DNA of 33,937 nucleotides from Clostridiales bacterium CHKCI006 (GCA_900018345.1 FCNA01000140.1:1-33937), one strand, 5' to 3'; shown: positions 6,765 through 15,267, counted from the stretch's first letter. The notes: generated by a model from the sequence alone, not told the origin. Program-made: numbers and translations.

Positions 6765-8495
6765 ATGGCGGTGCTTGCATTAAAACAGGTTGAAACACAA
6801 CAGGACGCTTCGATTCTGCAAGCACGGCTGCAGAAAGAAACCTCCGAAGTCAAAAATCCGTATAAAGGCAAAGTGATTGAATTCATGGTGAGCGAAGACA
6901 TGGAAACCATAGCTGACCTTGACTATCCGGCAAGGGTAAGGTTTGAAAAATGGCTGCCAGATCATACAGACTCGGCAGAATATCGTCACTATCTGGTCTC
7001 GTTTGATAGGATAAAGCAGTATTCGGTAAGTAAAGAAATCCACATTGCAGCGGATGGAAAACCTGTCCGTCCGAATTATGAGAACACAATCCTGTTCCTG
7101 CTGTATCATCCCAACCCGGACATCCGGGCGATGTTCCGAAAAGCCACGAAGAAACACGAATTGGCATGGGATTTTACACGGGCTGTACCGGAGAAGCTAA
7201 AAAGGCAGATTTTCGATATCCTGCACTATGCGTTAGAAAATGACACAGCCTTTGAAACAAGGCGCAAGCATCTGTTAGGACTGAGAGAACTGTACGATTT
7301 CTGCGCAGACGAAAAAATCGATGACATCGAGCAGATGGAGCTGGCGCAGGAACAGCAATTCAAAGGCCTTGACAGTGAACGGCTCAAACCCTGCAACCGA
7401 GTCGGAATCATAAGTTTTTGCCGAAAAGCACTGTTCATGCAGACCGAAAAGATTAACTGGAATGCCCATGTCTGGTACATGGAACGTTTTCAGATACAGC
7501 CAGAAAGGCTGGATGCGGCAAGTCCGGTATCCTCAATCTCCTTCACAGAGGTTACGCATAAGAAAAACCGGGAATTACTGAAAAAATACATCCGATACGG
7601 ACTTGGCATCACCAACCTGTCGGTGAGTGTGATTCGCGGAGAACATTCTGCTATCCGAAATTTTCTGAACGATATATGCCAAGATGAAAATGAGGATGTA
7701 TGCTCGGTGACTCCGGCACAGATGGATGACTACTTCAAAAAACAGCGACAGCGATCGGTACAAGCTGAAACCTACAATAAGAATGTCATGTGCATACAGC
7801 ACTTCTTCAATTTTCTCAAGGTTCGGCAGTACATTGAACGGATACCCTTCGATGCAGAATGCTGTCTGAAGAAAATAATCCCACGGCATCTTGACCGGAG
7901 TGTAGCTCAAGAGGCCGCGGATGAAATTCTCGAAAAGCTCTGCTGTTTCCCCGAAACGATAAGGATCATGTACCTGCACCTTTGGGGAGTCGGCCTGCGC
8001 ATCAGCGAGGTATGCACCTTAAAGGGCAACGCCTACTACATACAGGGCAAGGACGCTTGGATTCAGGTGTATCAGATAAAGATGAGAACTTATAAGCGAA
8101 TCCCGATTCCGGACGCCTTGTATAAGCTAACGAAGGTTTATCTGAAAAAGCATGGCATCAAAGCGGATGATTATGTATTCCAAAATGCAAAAGGCGGCGC
8201 ATACTGCAAGTCAACCTTCCGCTACAATATGTTGAAATACTGCGAACTCAACAACATTCAGAACGGCGGCTATGTGTTCAAATCCCATGATTACCGCCAT
8301 ACGATAGCGACCTATTTTTACGACACGGGCGTATCGCTGCAGAGTATCCGTGATTACCTCGGTCATGACTACGAAGAAATGACCGAGCAGTATATCGACT
8401 ATATGCCAAAGAAAATTGAAAAAGCAAGCGAGGAATACTTCAGCCGGCACAGTCTGGCGGCTTGCATGAAAAGAGGTGAAAAGACAGATGGATAA
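6765..8495 (+). CDS. Tyrosine recombinase 2 of the block (TnpB-like)
   Basis: This large tyrosine recombinase of about 576 residues resembles TnpB of Tn554-like elements (about 630 residues). A long N-terminal part of about 390 residues, including a SAM-like core-binding region, precedes the catalytic domain. The domain has WGVGLRISEVCTL (Arg), KMRTYKRIPIP (Lys), KSHDYRHTIATYF (His-x-x-Arg), DYLGHDYEEMTEQYIDYM (His, Tyr). The start at 6765 is chosen because AAAGGATG lies at a proper distance; an in-frame ATG at 6753 is too close. It overlaps recombinase 3 by 8 bases. The gene is complete and looks functional. Confidence 0.85.
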   Translation: MAVLALKQVETQQDASILQARLQKETSEVKNPYKGKVIEFMVSEDMETIADLDYPARVRFEKWLPDHTDSAEYRHYLVSFDRIKQYSVSKEIHIAADGKPVRPNYENTILFLLYHPNPDIRAMFRKATKKHELAWDFTRAVPEKLKRQIFDILHYALENDTAFETRRKHLLGLRELYDFCADEKIDDIEQMELAQEQQFKGLDSERLKPCNRVGIISFCRKALFMQTEKINWNAHVWYMERFQIQPERLDAASPVSSISFTEVTHKKNRELLKKYIRYGLGITNLSVSVIRGEHSAIRNFLNDICQDENEDVCSVTPAQMDDYFKKQRQRSVQAETYNKNVMCIQHFFNFLKVRQYIERIPFDAECCLKKIIPRHLDRSVAQEAADEILEKLCCFPETIRIMYLHLWGVGLRISEVCTLKGNAYYIQGKDAWIQVYQIKMRTYKRIPIPDALYKLTKVYLKKHGIKADDYVFQNAKGGAYCKSTFRYNMLKYCELNNIQNGGYVFKSHDYRHTIATYFYDTGVSLQSIRDYLGHDYEEMTEQYIDYMPKKIEKASEEYFSRHSLAACMKRGEKTDG

Positions 8496-9999
8496 CCGGA
8501 TTTATTTATGGGATTTATATGACGAGGCAGAGAAAGCGAAATTCTTGAAAAAGCAGATCAACAAAAATCCATATTACGACTTAGAACCGATACCGGCATC
8601 AAAGCTGCGTGAGGAAATAACGGATTTTATAAAGTGGCGAAGCACGCAGGTCTGTTTAACGAGGCTGTATAACGACCTGCAGCAGTTCAAAAAGGTGTGC
8701 CGGTTTTTACAGGATACTGCCAAACCCGGTTCGAGCCTGCATGACATAAGTGCAGAGGCATGGATAAAGCGGTTTAAAATATGGATGTTCAAGGAACAGA
8801 TGCCTTTATATAAAAGACAGACCGCCATCAACGGAAACACCTTAATGGTAAAGGCTCGGGAAATATCCTACCTTGAACGCATGTTGAAATTCCTCTCAAC
8901 GGATAACCGCCAGGAAGAAGAAAAGGATATCTGGGAGCTTGATAAGCTCGGCATCGAGTTCAGAGCCAATCCGATCAAGAGAGTCCGAACCTTAAACTTC
9001 ACAAAGATATCGCAGGACGGTATCCAGCAGGAAGTGAAAAAAGGCATCTACCTCAACCTGCAAAGCGAAGCCATCGCCTGCGTGATAAAAGAACTGACAG
9101 CAGTGCGGAGGTTGTCACGGTATCTTGAAGAACGGCAGCCAGACATCCAGTCCTGCAAGGACATCAGCCGCAAGGTGGTTGAAGAATATCTTGCCTACCT
9201 CAAAACAGAGGCAACGGAAACCAAACATTTCCATGCAGACCTAAACCGCCTGCGCTGCCTGCTGGAAAGCATCGGTCAGATGTGTGATTATCCGAATTTA
9301 ATCGGGCTGTTTCTTACAAGAGATATTCCGCAGACGCCGAAAGCAGCCTTCAAAACTTATTCGGACGAAGAACTCAAGCGCCTCAACCGGGAGATTGTCA
9401 AGCTGGATGAGCAGACTGCAAGGCTGATGATTATCCATCAAATGCTCGGCACACGAATCTCTGATACACTGACGCTCGCTCCCGACTGCCTGTCGGAAAA
9501 AAACGGTGAAATCATTATCCGAATCCGGCAAATGAAAACAAAGCCTTATGAAAAACCAATCAGTGCAGAGCTTGCAGCTTTAATCCAAATGGCAATTGAT
9601 TATACCAAAGAAAAATACGGGGATACCCCTTACATCTTCGTGGATGATAAAGATACAGCACACGCTATGCCATATACCAAAGTGCAATATCGAGTCACGG
9701 CGATGATTTACGACAAGGACTTAAGGGATGACAACGGTGAGCTCTTCGGATTCAGCACACATATCTACCGGCATTATTACGGCGTAAAGCTGACAGAAAT
9801 GCATCTGGATGATTGGACTATCGCCAAGTTGCTGGGACACAGCAGTGTCCGGAATGTAAAATACTATCGCAAGATGAGCAATCAACTACTTGCCGATGAA
9901 ACCCGAAAGGCACGGCAGAAGCTCTCGGCGATAATATTAAACAACTTAGACGGATGGGAGGATGAATATGAGCAAATACGAAAAGATGGTCGCCTGTAA
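8488..9999 (+). CDS. Tyrosine recombinase 3 of the block
   Basis: The 503-residue recombinase carries a full catalytic set: MLGTRISDTLTL (Arg), MKTKPYEKPIS (Lys), THIYRHYYGVKL (His-x-x-Arg), LLGHSSVRNVKYYRKM (His, Tyr). The N-terminal 300 residues form the DNA-binding part and are basic and helical. The start at 8488 follows AGAGGTG; the GTG at 8476 is a less likely start. Overlap with recombinase 2 and with the following small gene (about 30 bases) implies one mRNA. Three adjacent tyrosine recombinases in one direction define RIT-type or Tn554-like elements, whose members act together at one target site. Confidence 0.85.
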   Translation: MDNRIYLWDLYDEAEKAKFLKKQINKNPYYDLEPIPASKLREEITDFIKWRSTQVCLTRLYNDLQQFKKVCRFLQDTAKPGSSLHDISAEAWIKRFKIWMFKEQMPLYKRQTAINGNTLMVKAREISYLERMLKFLSTDNRQEEEKDIWELDKLGIEFRANPIKRVRTLNFTKISQDGIQQEVKKGIYLNLQSEAIACVIKELTAVRRLSRYLEERQPDIQSCKDISRKVVEEYLAYLKTEATETKHFHADLNRLRCLLESIGQMCDYPNLIGLFLTRDIPQTPKAAFKTYSDEELKRLNREIVKLDEQTARLMIIHQMLGTRISDTLTLAPDCLSEKNGEIIIRIRQMKTKPYEKPISAELAALIQMAIDYTKEKYGDTPYIFVDDKDTAHAMPYTKVQYRVTAMIYDKDLRDDNGELFGFSTHIYRHYYGVKLTEMHLDDWTIAKLLGHSSVRNVKYYRKMSNQLLADETRKARQKLSAIILNNLDGWEDEYEQIRKDGRL

Positions 10000-10261
10000 C
10001 CGAAAGAGCAGTGCGGACAAGATTGAACTTGCTAAAAAGACAATCTTTAAAATGCTGGATGAGGGAGAGAAAATAACGATTCCGAAGCTGATTGCTAAGA
10101 CAGGATTGTCGAGAGGATTTTTTTACAAGAACCCCATTGTACGAAGCACACTGGACAAGGCACTTGAACAGCAGGTCGGAATGACTGATCCCCGAAAGAA
10201 CATTCTCGATATGGCGATGGACAACGAAATCGTTGTATCATTCTTCATATTATGTCCGTAA
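9968..10261 (+). pseudogene. DUF6262/TnpC-like DNA-binding protein, C-terminus lost
   Basis: The frame begins MSKYEKMVACNRKSS, with GGGAGG six bases upstream, and contains IPKLIAKTGLSRGFFYKNP and QQVGMTDPRKNILDMAMDN. That is the helix-turn-helix-like core of the small TnpC/DUF6262 proteins that close Tn554-type recombinase operons and bind the element ends. After about residue 87 homology stops and the frame runs through the antisense of a sortase gene to a chance stop at 10261. The usual C-terminal coiled coil of 30-40 residues is therefore missing. It marks the broken right end of the recombinase block. Confidence 0.7.
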
Positions 10262-10668
10262 ATCACAGTATGCCGGTCTGAAAAATCTGCGCTGTTGCGG
10301 TAGTCCATAAAAATGGTCCCTGCCGTGTTCCAAGAGCCGTCCAGCAGGCGACGAAGGTAGTAGCTGTTATCCTCGGTCTGCGCCACCGGATAGTTTATCT
10401 TGGTATCGGGGCAGTGCAGCCATGCGATGATGTCCTTGTTTTCTGTCTGTAAAACCTCAAAATCTACTATGATCGGCGCAGTTTCCTGTACAGATTCTTG
10501 TTCCGACTGGTTGCTTTCAGCGTCCTGTGGAAGTTTCATTACTGCTTCCTTCGTAAGTGAATCGTTCAAATTTTGGCTTTCCAGCATTTCCAGCAAATAC
10601 CCTGAAATTTTATAAATAGATAAAGCCGCAATTATCAGGCATACCGCCACAATTATAATTTTTTTCAT
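10221..10668 (-). pseudogene. srtB: Class B sortase, 3' half lost
   Basis: The protein begins MKKIIIVAVCLIIAALSIYK, an N-terminal membrane anchor. A charged linker and a sortase core follow: DIIAWLHCPDTKINYPVAQ, TIFMDYRNSADFSDRHTVIYGHN. The histidine of YGHN is the catalytic His of sortases. The catalytic cysteine (TLxTC) and arginine should lie about 80-100 residues later but are missing, because the recombinase block joins near 10225. It lies last in the minus-strand surface operon, downstream of two SPQTG-bearing proteins, which are plausible substrates. Start at 10668 rather than 10683, because the hydrophobic anchor then begins directly. Inactive as it stands. Confidence 0.8.
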
Positions 10669-10700
10669 TGTTAATAGTTCCATCGCTTAAATTAGCACAA

Positions 10701-10734
10701 AAAAGACGGTGGCGGTTTTTAAGCCGTCACCGCC
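10701..10734 (-). terminator. Terminator-like hairpin between surface protein A and the sortase
   Basis: On the minus strand GGCGGTGACGG pairs with CCGCCACCGTC (two mismatched positions) around an A-rich loop and is followed by TCTTTTTT. It would end or attenuate transcription after surface protein A, just before the sortase start. Confidence 0.65.
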
Positions 10735-10775
10735 TGTAACTGATGTTGTCAATGAGATGAAATCTCAATCATCTG

Positions 10776-12647
10776 TTATTTAGCATGCAGTTTTTTTCTT
10801 TTGCTGTAAACCGCCATACCTATAACACCGCCGCAGGAGGCCAACATTAGACCAATCCACAGCATCATATTGCTGCTGTCTCCGGTCTGGGGGCTTTCTG
10901 TTTGCTCAGAAGGCTTGCCAGGCTGTTCGGGCTTGGCTGGGTCAGTCGGGTCTGTAGGGTCTGTAGGAGTGGTAGGGTCGGTGGGCTGTTCGCTGGTTTC
11001 AAACGGTGTGTTGGAACCAAGGATAGCATACTGGCTCAGATGGGTAGTCTCAAATACCAGGAAGTCTCCTTCCACCACTGCATCAAAGCGTTCCAGCGGG
11101 TCACCCAGATATACCGCCTGGTAGTATTTGTAGCCCTTCAGGTGGTCGTTCATCGGGATTTTGACCGTCATGGGGTTGTCCTTGATTTCCAGAGCTTTAC
11201 CGTCTTTTCTAACGCTGATGTCGTAAATGGACAGCAGGCCCGGCAGTTCCTCTTTCAGTTCCGGACGGCTTCCCAGCACGCTTTCCTGCGCGATGGTGTC
11301 AGCAGAAAGCTCTGCTCCCTCTGGCACGCCGTCGGTCAGGGAGATGGAAACGCCGGTTTCGGAAGCAGTCAGATCTTTGACGCCAGTATCCTCACCAGGT
11401 TTTGTTCCAGGATCAGTGCCCGGATCGGTAGAAGTCCCGGACGGGGATACTTTGATCACATCATTGGTGCAGTAGTAGCTATACATGCCGGTCTTTACCA
11501 CGTTGGTGGTATAGCCTGCCGGAATATCTTCTTCGGTCGCACCGCTGACGCCTTCTCCAGCCACAGGCACTACAATTTTTGTCAGGGTTGTCTGACCCCA
11601 ATCCTCCGCAGTTACGTCATCAACGGCGGTCTGATAGACCAACCACTGGGAATGATTCGGGTCTACTCCCCAATAAAACCTCTGCCCGTCCTTGATCAGC
11701 ACTGTCATAGAGCTGATATCGCCTATTTTGGCGCTGATGGTTTCCCCTGAGTCGGTATATCCCTCAGGCAGAGCGTCCTTTTCAAGTCCGTCAACGGTAG
11801 CAATTTGAACGGCAAGATATTCTTTTTGGCTAGGAAGTCCTTCCACCTTCACCAGCTCGTGGATATAGCCCACAGGCTTGCCGTTTGTTAAATCGCTGCC
11901 GGTGTAGATTGTTCCGTAATTAACGCCGTATTTCTTTCCGTCCTCGCCCTTGGTGAGAACCTTCCAGTCTTGAGCAACATAGTTACTTTCATATATGACA
12001 TTTTCCCATTCGGTGGTCTCCCCCTCGATGCCGGAATTGGCGGTCAGGGCAAGCTCTGTTTCCAGATTACCTGTGAAGGGAAGGGTTGAGGATGTTGTCG
12101 ATACAAAGGCCGCAGAATAAGTGTTTTCACCTGCGCTCTTATACGCTGTCACAGAAGCGTTTGAGCCGACCTTGAGCAGACCCTGTGTTCCCTCGGCCAT
12201 AAAGCGGATCGCCGCAGTCTGAGACGTTTTGTTTTCATTGATGGTCAGGGAGCCGTCTCCGGTAATTTCCAGATTGCCGCCCCAGCCGAAGCCCCATACA
12301 ACCAGTTCGGCGATATGATTGTCACCCACCAGATGAAGCTTCAAATCGTCGCCCATCTCGTTGGTGGCAAGGGTCATTTCCGGGTGGTTGTAGTTTGTCA
12401 GGGTGATGGTGTTGGTAGCCTTGTCATAGACAGCGCCCTCCACCGTGTCAGCCTCGCCGCCGTTGCTATAAAGTACATAACCAAAATAGCTGCCATCGGG
12501 TTCTTCTACACTGCTATCATACAGCTGCACCCATGCGGCGCTCATGTCCCCGGACGAGGGGCCGTTCGCCGCAAACGCCGGCACAGCCATTCCAACAGCC
12601 ATACAAAGCGTCAGCAGTCCTGCAAGAAGTTTGCGCTTTAGTTTCAT
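10776..12647 (-). CDS. SPQTG-anchored surface protein A
   Basis: A signal peptide (MKLKRKLLAGLLTLCMAVGM, cleavage likely after AFA) precedes a secreted region of about 400 residues of unknown type. That region has glycine/threonine-rich beta-structure, for example GGNLEITGDGSLTINENKT. Residues about 430-555 are a module almost identical to one in surface protein B. A TDPT/TPTDP spacer and a sorting signal follow: SPQTGD, a hydrophobic stretch and KRKK. SPxTG is accepted by class B sortases of clostridia. Start at 12647, with AAAGGAG eight bases before the ATG; the upstream TTG would put charged residues before the signal. It lies in the minus-strand operon before the sortase fragment. The ligand or role is unknown; probably a cell-wall adhesin or coat protein. 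Confidence 0.8.
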   Translation of the reverse strand: MKLKRKLLAGLLTLCMAVGMAVPAFAANGPSSGDMSAAWVQLYDSSVEEPDGSYFGYVLYSNGGEADTVEGAVYDKATNTITLTNYNHPEMTLATNEMGDDLKLHLVGDNHIAELVVWGFGWGGNLEITGDGSLTINENKTSQTAAIRFMAEGTQGLLKVGSNASVTAYKSAGENTYSAAFVSTTSSTLPFTGNLETELALTANSGIEGETTEWENVIYESNYVAQDWKVLTKGEDGKKYGVNYGTIYTGSDLTNGKPVGYIHELVKVEGLPSQKEYLAVQIATVDGLEKDALPEGYTDSGETISAKIGDISSMTVLIKDGQRFYWGVDPNHSQWLVYQTAVDDVTAEDWGQTTLTKIVVPVAGEGVSGATEEDIPAGYTTNVVKTGMYSYYCTNDVIKVSPSGTSTDPGTDPGTKPGEDTGVKDLTASETGVSISLTDGVPEGAELSADTIAQESVLGSRPELKEELPGLLSIYDISVRKDGKALEIKDNPMTVKIPMNDHLKGYKYYQAVYLGDPLERFDAVVEGDFLVFETTHLSQYAILGSNTPFETSEQPTDPTTPTDPTDPTDPAKPEQPGKPSEQTESPQTGDSSNMMLWIGLMLASCGGVIGMAVYSKRKKLHAK

Positions 12648-12718
12648 GATTGATTTTTCTCCTTTCAAGATAACATTTATGTGAATACACGGGTTTGATC
12701 ATTCTTTTTGGTGTGTCA

Positions 12719-12734
12719 CCCCCCCCTTTTTTTT
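12719..12734. repeat. Adjacent homopolymers C8 and T8 upstream of surface protein A
   Basis: Eight C (12719-12726) are followed by eight T (12727-12734). On the coding (minus) strand this reads A8G8, about 70 bases before the ATG. Such runs are prone to slippage and may alter promoter or leader spacing. No promoter was identified with confidence. Confidence 0.5.
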
Positions 12735-12819
12735 CTCGGTGTTCTATGCCATCCGTTCCCCGGTGCGCCGGTTCAGGCAGCCAGGGCGGAACGAATAACC
12801 TTCTTTGCCGCAGTTAAAG

Positions 12820-12869
12820 TTCTTTATGCTTTGGTGAATACCAAAGCATAAAGAAGGGATATCCCTTCT
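12820..12869. repeat. Double-hairpin repeat, copy A
   Basis: Arms 12820-12835 and 12840-12855 pair over 16 bases around a GAAT loop (core ATGCTTTGGT/ACCAAAGCAT). They are overlapped by a perfect 18-base palindrome, AGAAGGGATATCCCTTCT (12852-12869). It lies between the InlB fragment and surface protein A. Copies B and C lie at 13048-13090 and 15174-15215. Confidence 0.8.
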
Positions 12870-12875
12870 GCGTTT

Positions 12876-13046
12876 TCAGCTTTCCTGCGTCTCCCATTTG
12901 GCGTAGAGATCCATCGGCGCATAGGGCGCTTCCCTGACAGGGCGCTCTTTCAGCTCTTCAAGGATTTTAAGCCCTGTTACCGGGCCGGCGGTGCAGGCTT
13001 TATCCCTGTACCAGCCGGTGAATACCTTCTTGTCAAACAGAGTCAC
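12876..13046 (-). pseudogene. Fragment of an InlB-type (Flg_new) repeat protein
   Basis: A short minus-strand frame of 56 residues reads VFTGWYRDKACTAG near its start and PMDLYAKWETQES at its end. This is the second half of an InlB B-repeat (Listeria-Bacteroides repeat), where FxGWYxD and LYAKW are the signature blocks. It has no signal peptide and no anchor, and a TAA stands directly before its GTG. It is bounded by double-hairpin copies A and B. I read it as the remains of a third surface-protein cassette of the same operon. Confidence 0.65.
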
Positions 13047-13047
13047 T

Positions 13048-13090
13048 TATCCTTTGGTGCATACCAAAGGATAGAAGGGATATCCCTTCT
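13048..13090. repeat. Double-hairpin repeat, copy B
   Basis: TATCCTTTGGT (13048-13058) pairs with ACCAAAGGATA (13063-13073) around GCAT. The perfect palindrome AGAAGGGATATCCCTTCT (13073-13090) follows. Compared with copy A, both arms of the first hairpin carry a compensating change (ATGC/GCAT against ATCC/GGAT). It separates surface protein B from the InlB fragment. Confidence 0.8.
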
Positions 13091-13146
13091 TGAAAAAGAT
13101 ACCGGCTGCGCCGGGGCGGGCTGTGGTTTTTGCACGAAGCCCGCCC

Positions 13147-13181
13147 GCAGGCGCTTTTGCCGGTTTTGTTTTATCTCTCAG
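13147..13181. repeat. 35-bp block after the stop of surface protein B
   Basis: The 35 bases directly after the surface protein B stop (minus-strand sense) are identical to 15268-15302, which occupy the same position after the zinc-ribbon/membrane peptide gene. They mark the end of a duplicated cassette. Confidence 0.75.
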
Positions 13182-13183
13182 TC

Positions 13184-15142
13184 TTATTTCCCGGCCGCTG
13201 TTTTTTTCCGTTTGTAGAACAGCATCCCCAGCAATCCGCCGCAGGAAACCATCATCAGGCTGATCCACAGCGCCATATTGCTGCTGTCCCCGGTCTGGGG
13301 GCTTTCTATTTGCTCAGAAGGCTTGCCCTGCTGTTCGGGTTTGGCTGGGTCGGTTGGGTCAGCCGGGTCAGCGGGGTCTGTCGGGGTGGTCGGGTCAGTC
13401 GGCCCAGCCGGATCGGTGGGATCTGTTGGAGTAGTGGGGTCAGTTGGGTCGGTGGGGTCGGTCGGCTTTTCGCTGGTTTCAAACGGCGTGTTAGAACCAA
13501 GGATTGCGTACTGGCTCAAATGGTCGGTTTCAAACACGAGGAAGTCTCCTTCCACCACCGCGTCAAAGCGTTCCAATGGGTCGCCCAGATACACCGCCTG
13601 ATAGTATTTGTAGCCTTTCAGGTGGTCGTTCAGCGGGATTTTCACCGTCATGGGATTGTCCTTGATTTCAAGGGTTTCCCCATTCTGGCGGACGCTGATG
13701 TCGTAAATGGACAGCAGGCCCGGCAGCTCCTCTTTCAGCTCCGGACGGCTTTCCAGTACGCTTTCCTGCGCGATAGTATCAGCGGAAAGGGTCGCGTCCT
13801 CCGGCACACCGTCGGTCAGGGAGATGGAAACGTTGGTGTCGGAGTTGGTCAGTTCGGTAACATTTTTCTCCCATTTTGCGTAAACCTGCATATCATACGC
13901 ATTGATCCACTCGTCGCTTGCGGTATTTGCAATCCGGCTTTCATCTGTGCAGTCGGGCGATGTATACCAGCCTGCAAAGGTGTAACCCTCACGCACGGGG
14001 ATAACCCCTCCGATGTCGAAAAACTGTCCGTTTTCCACGCTCTTGAGGTCAATTTCACGGATAGCTTTTTCCCCGTCCTTCAATGCTCCGCCGTTGGGAT
14101 TGAAAGTAACCGTACAGCCTCTTGTAAAGATTGGCGCCAAGTTTTTGTCCCCTGCCCCATATCTTAAACCGTTTTCAAAATCAAAGGTTATAAAGGTTTT
14201 ACCGTCTTTTACCGTTTTTGTTTCACCCGAACCAATAATTGTATCATACCCTGATTCTCTCCAGTTTTTAAAATGATAGCCGGGCCGAACAGGATTTGGC
14301 AGAACAATCTGCTGCTCTTCCCGCTGGATATAATAGCGGTCAGGCAAATCCGCCAATTCTTCCTCGGTAAAATAGTTTTCCACGCCTTCATAGTTTATAT
14401 TGTAATAAGGCTCATAAAAGGTAACATAGAACTGAGAGAAACCTCCGCCATACATCGATTGTACAGGCCCATGACCGACGTGTCCGCAGCCTTCTGTGCC
14501 CACTTCCTCGCCTTCGGCTCCCTTGCCGCCGGCATAACAAGCTGTTAAAAGCATGGGTAAACCAGTATTGTTAACATATCCTGCATTGAAAGTATGCCCC
14601 GGAAGTTCGCGTGCCGCTTCCAAAGCGGACTGTAAATTACTATATTCTTCTTCCCCATAGGCTGATGGGTCGATCTCTAATAACTTGTTTTCATAGGCAA
14701 TCTTTATCGCATTGTCATAATATTTTGTTATGGGTTCCAGCTTTGACAAATCCGGCGTGCTGGTTGTTAAATAGCCATCACTTACATACCTCGGTTCATG
14801 AGCACTGTAATTAGGACTATCAACATATCCCAAATACAGGTCTGCATTCATGAATTGAACCGTAGTTATATACTTCCAATACTGACCGTCCGCCGTGATA
14901 CACATGCAATTGCCCTTGTGAATGTCCGTGTTGGGCTGTGCGGTGAAACTCTCGCCGGGCATAACCAGTATATCCATGTTGGTTCTATGCGTATCCTCAT
15001 TCAAAACGTGGTCTACGTGTGTGTATTTCGGGCCGTCAGCGCCCTGCTCCTGTTCAGCAGGCGTAGTGGCTGCGGCTGCCGGTACGGCCATTCCCGCCGC
15101 CATGCAAAGCGTCAGCAAACCTGCAAGTATTTTTCGCTTCAT
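13184..15142 (-). CDS. SPQTG-anchored surface protein B with InlB-type repeats
   Basis: The 652-residue protein starts with a signal peptide (MKRKILAGLLTLCMAAGMAV, cleavage after AAA), 9 bases after AAGGAGGAA. An N-terminal region of about 300 residues of unknown type is followed by InlB/Flg_new repeats: one at VRPGYHFKNWRE, and a clear one from TVTFNPNGGALKDGEK to GYTFAGWYTSPD and MQVYAKWEK. Residues about 435-560 (SISLTDGVPEDATLSADTIA to HLSQYAILGSNTPFETSE) match the module of protein A. A long TDPTDPT/ADPADPT wall-spanning spacer and the sorting signal SPQTGD, hydrophobic stretch and KRKK follow. Likely a wall-linked adhesin or binding protein. The substrate is unknown. Confidence 0.83.
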   Translation of the reverse strand: MKRKILAGLLTLCMAAGMAVPAAAATTPAEQEQGADGPKYTHVDHVLNEDTHRTNMDILVMPGESFTAQPNTDIHKGNCMCITADGQYWKYITTVQFMNADLYLGYVDSPNYSAHEPRYVSDGYLTTSTPDLSKLEPITKYYDNAIKIAYENKLLEIDPSAYGEEEYSNLQSALEAARELPGHTFNAGYVNNTGLPMLLTACYAGGKGAEGEEVGTEGCGHVGHGPVQSMYGGGFSQFYVTFYEPYYNINYEGVENYFTEEELADLPDRYYIQREEQQIVLPNPVRPGYHFKNWRESGYDTIIGSGETKTVKDGKTFITFDFENGLRYGAGDKNLAPIFTRGCTVTFNPNGGALKDGEKAIREIDLKSVENGQFFDIGGVIPVREGYTFAGWYTSPDCTDESRIANTASDEWINAYDMQVYAKWEKNVTELTNSDTNVSISLTDGVPEDATLSADTIAQESVLESRPELKEELPGLLSIYDISVRQNGETLEIKDNPMTVKIPLNDHLKGYKYYQAVYLGDPLERFDAVVEGDFLVFETDHLSQYAILGSNTPFETSEKPTDPTDPTDPTTPTDPTDPAGPTDPTTPTDPADPADPTDPAKPEQQGKPSEQIESPQTGDSSNMALWISLMMVSCGGLLGMLFYKRKKTAAGK

Positions 15143-15173
15143 GATTGTTTCCTCCTTGTCAAATAAGATTGTT

Positions 15174-15215
15174 TATCCTTTGGTGTAAGCAAAGGATAGA
15201 AGGGGCGCCCCTTCT
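15174..15215. repeat. Double-hairpin repeat, copy C
   Basis: TATCCTTTG (15174-15182) pairs with CAAAGGATA (15190-15198). The palindrome AGAAGGGGCGCCCCTTCT (15198-15215) is perfect although its centre differs from copies A and B (GGCGCC against GATATC), so both sides changed together. It lies about 32 bases before the surface protein B start, in the leader region. Confidence 0.8.
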
Positions 15216-15267
15216 AAAAATTTTTCCTGCCGGCTGCCTGGGACAGGTTTTGCATGAAGCCCCGCCT

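Noticed and set aside
10902-11750. Long plus-strand open frame opposite surface protein A
   Set aside because: It is antisense to a gene with signal peptide and sorting signal, and its GLGWVSRVCRVCR-like repeats are the mirror of the TDP spacer.
13337-13470. Possible CRISPR or tandem-repeat array in the GGGTC/TCGG-rich stretch
   Set aside because: These are codon repeats of the TDPT wall spacer of surface protein B, not spaced repeats with unique spacers.
13130-14167. 345-codon plus-strand frame opposite surface protein B
   Set aside because: Shadow of the repeat-rich minus-strand gene; no ribosome site or recognisable domain.
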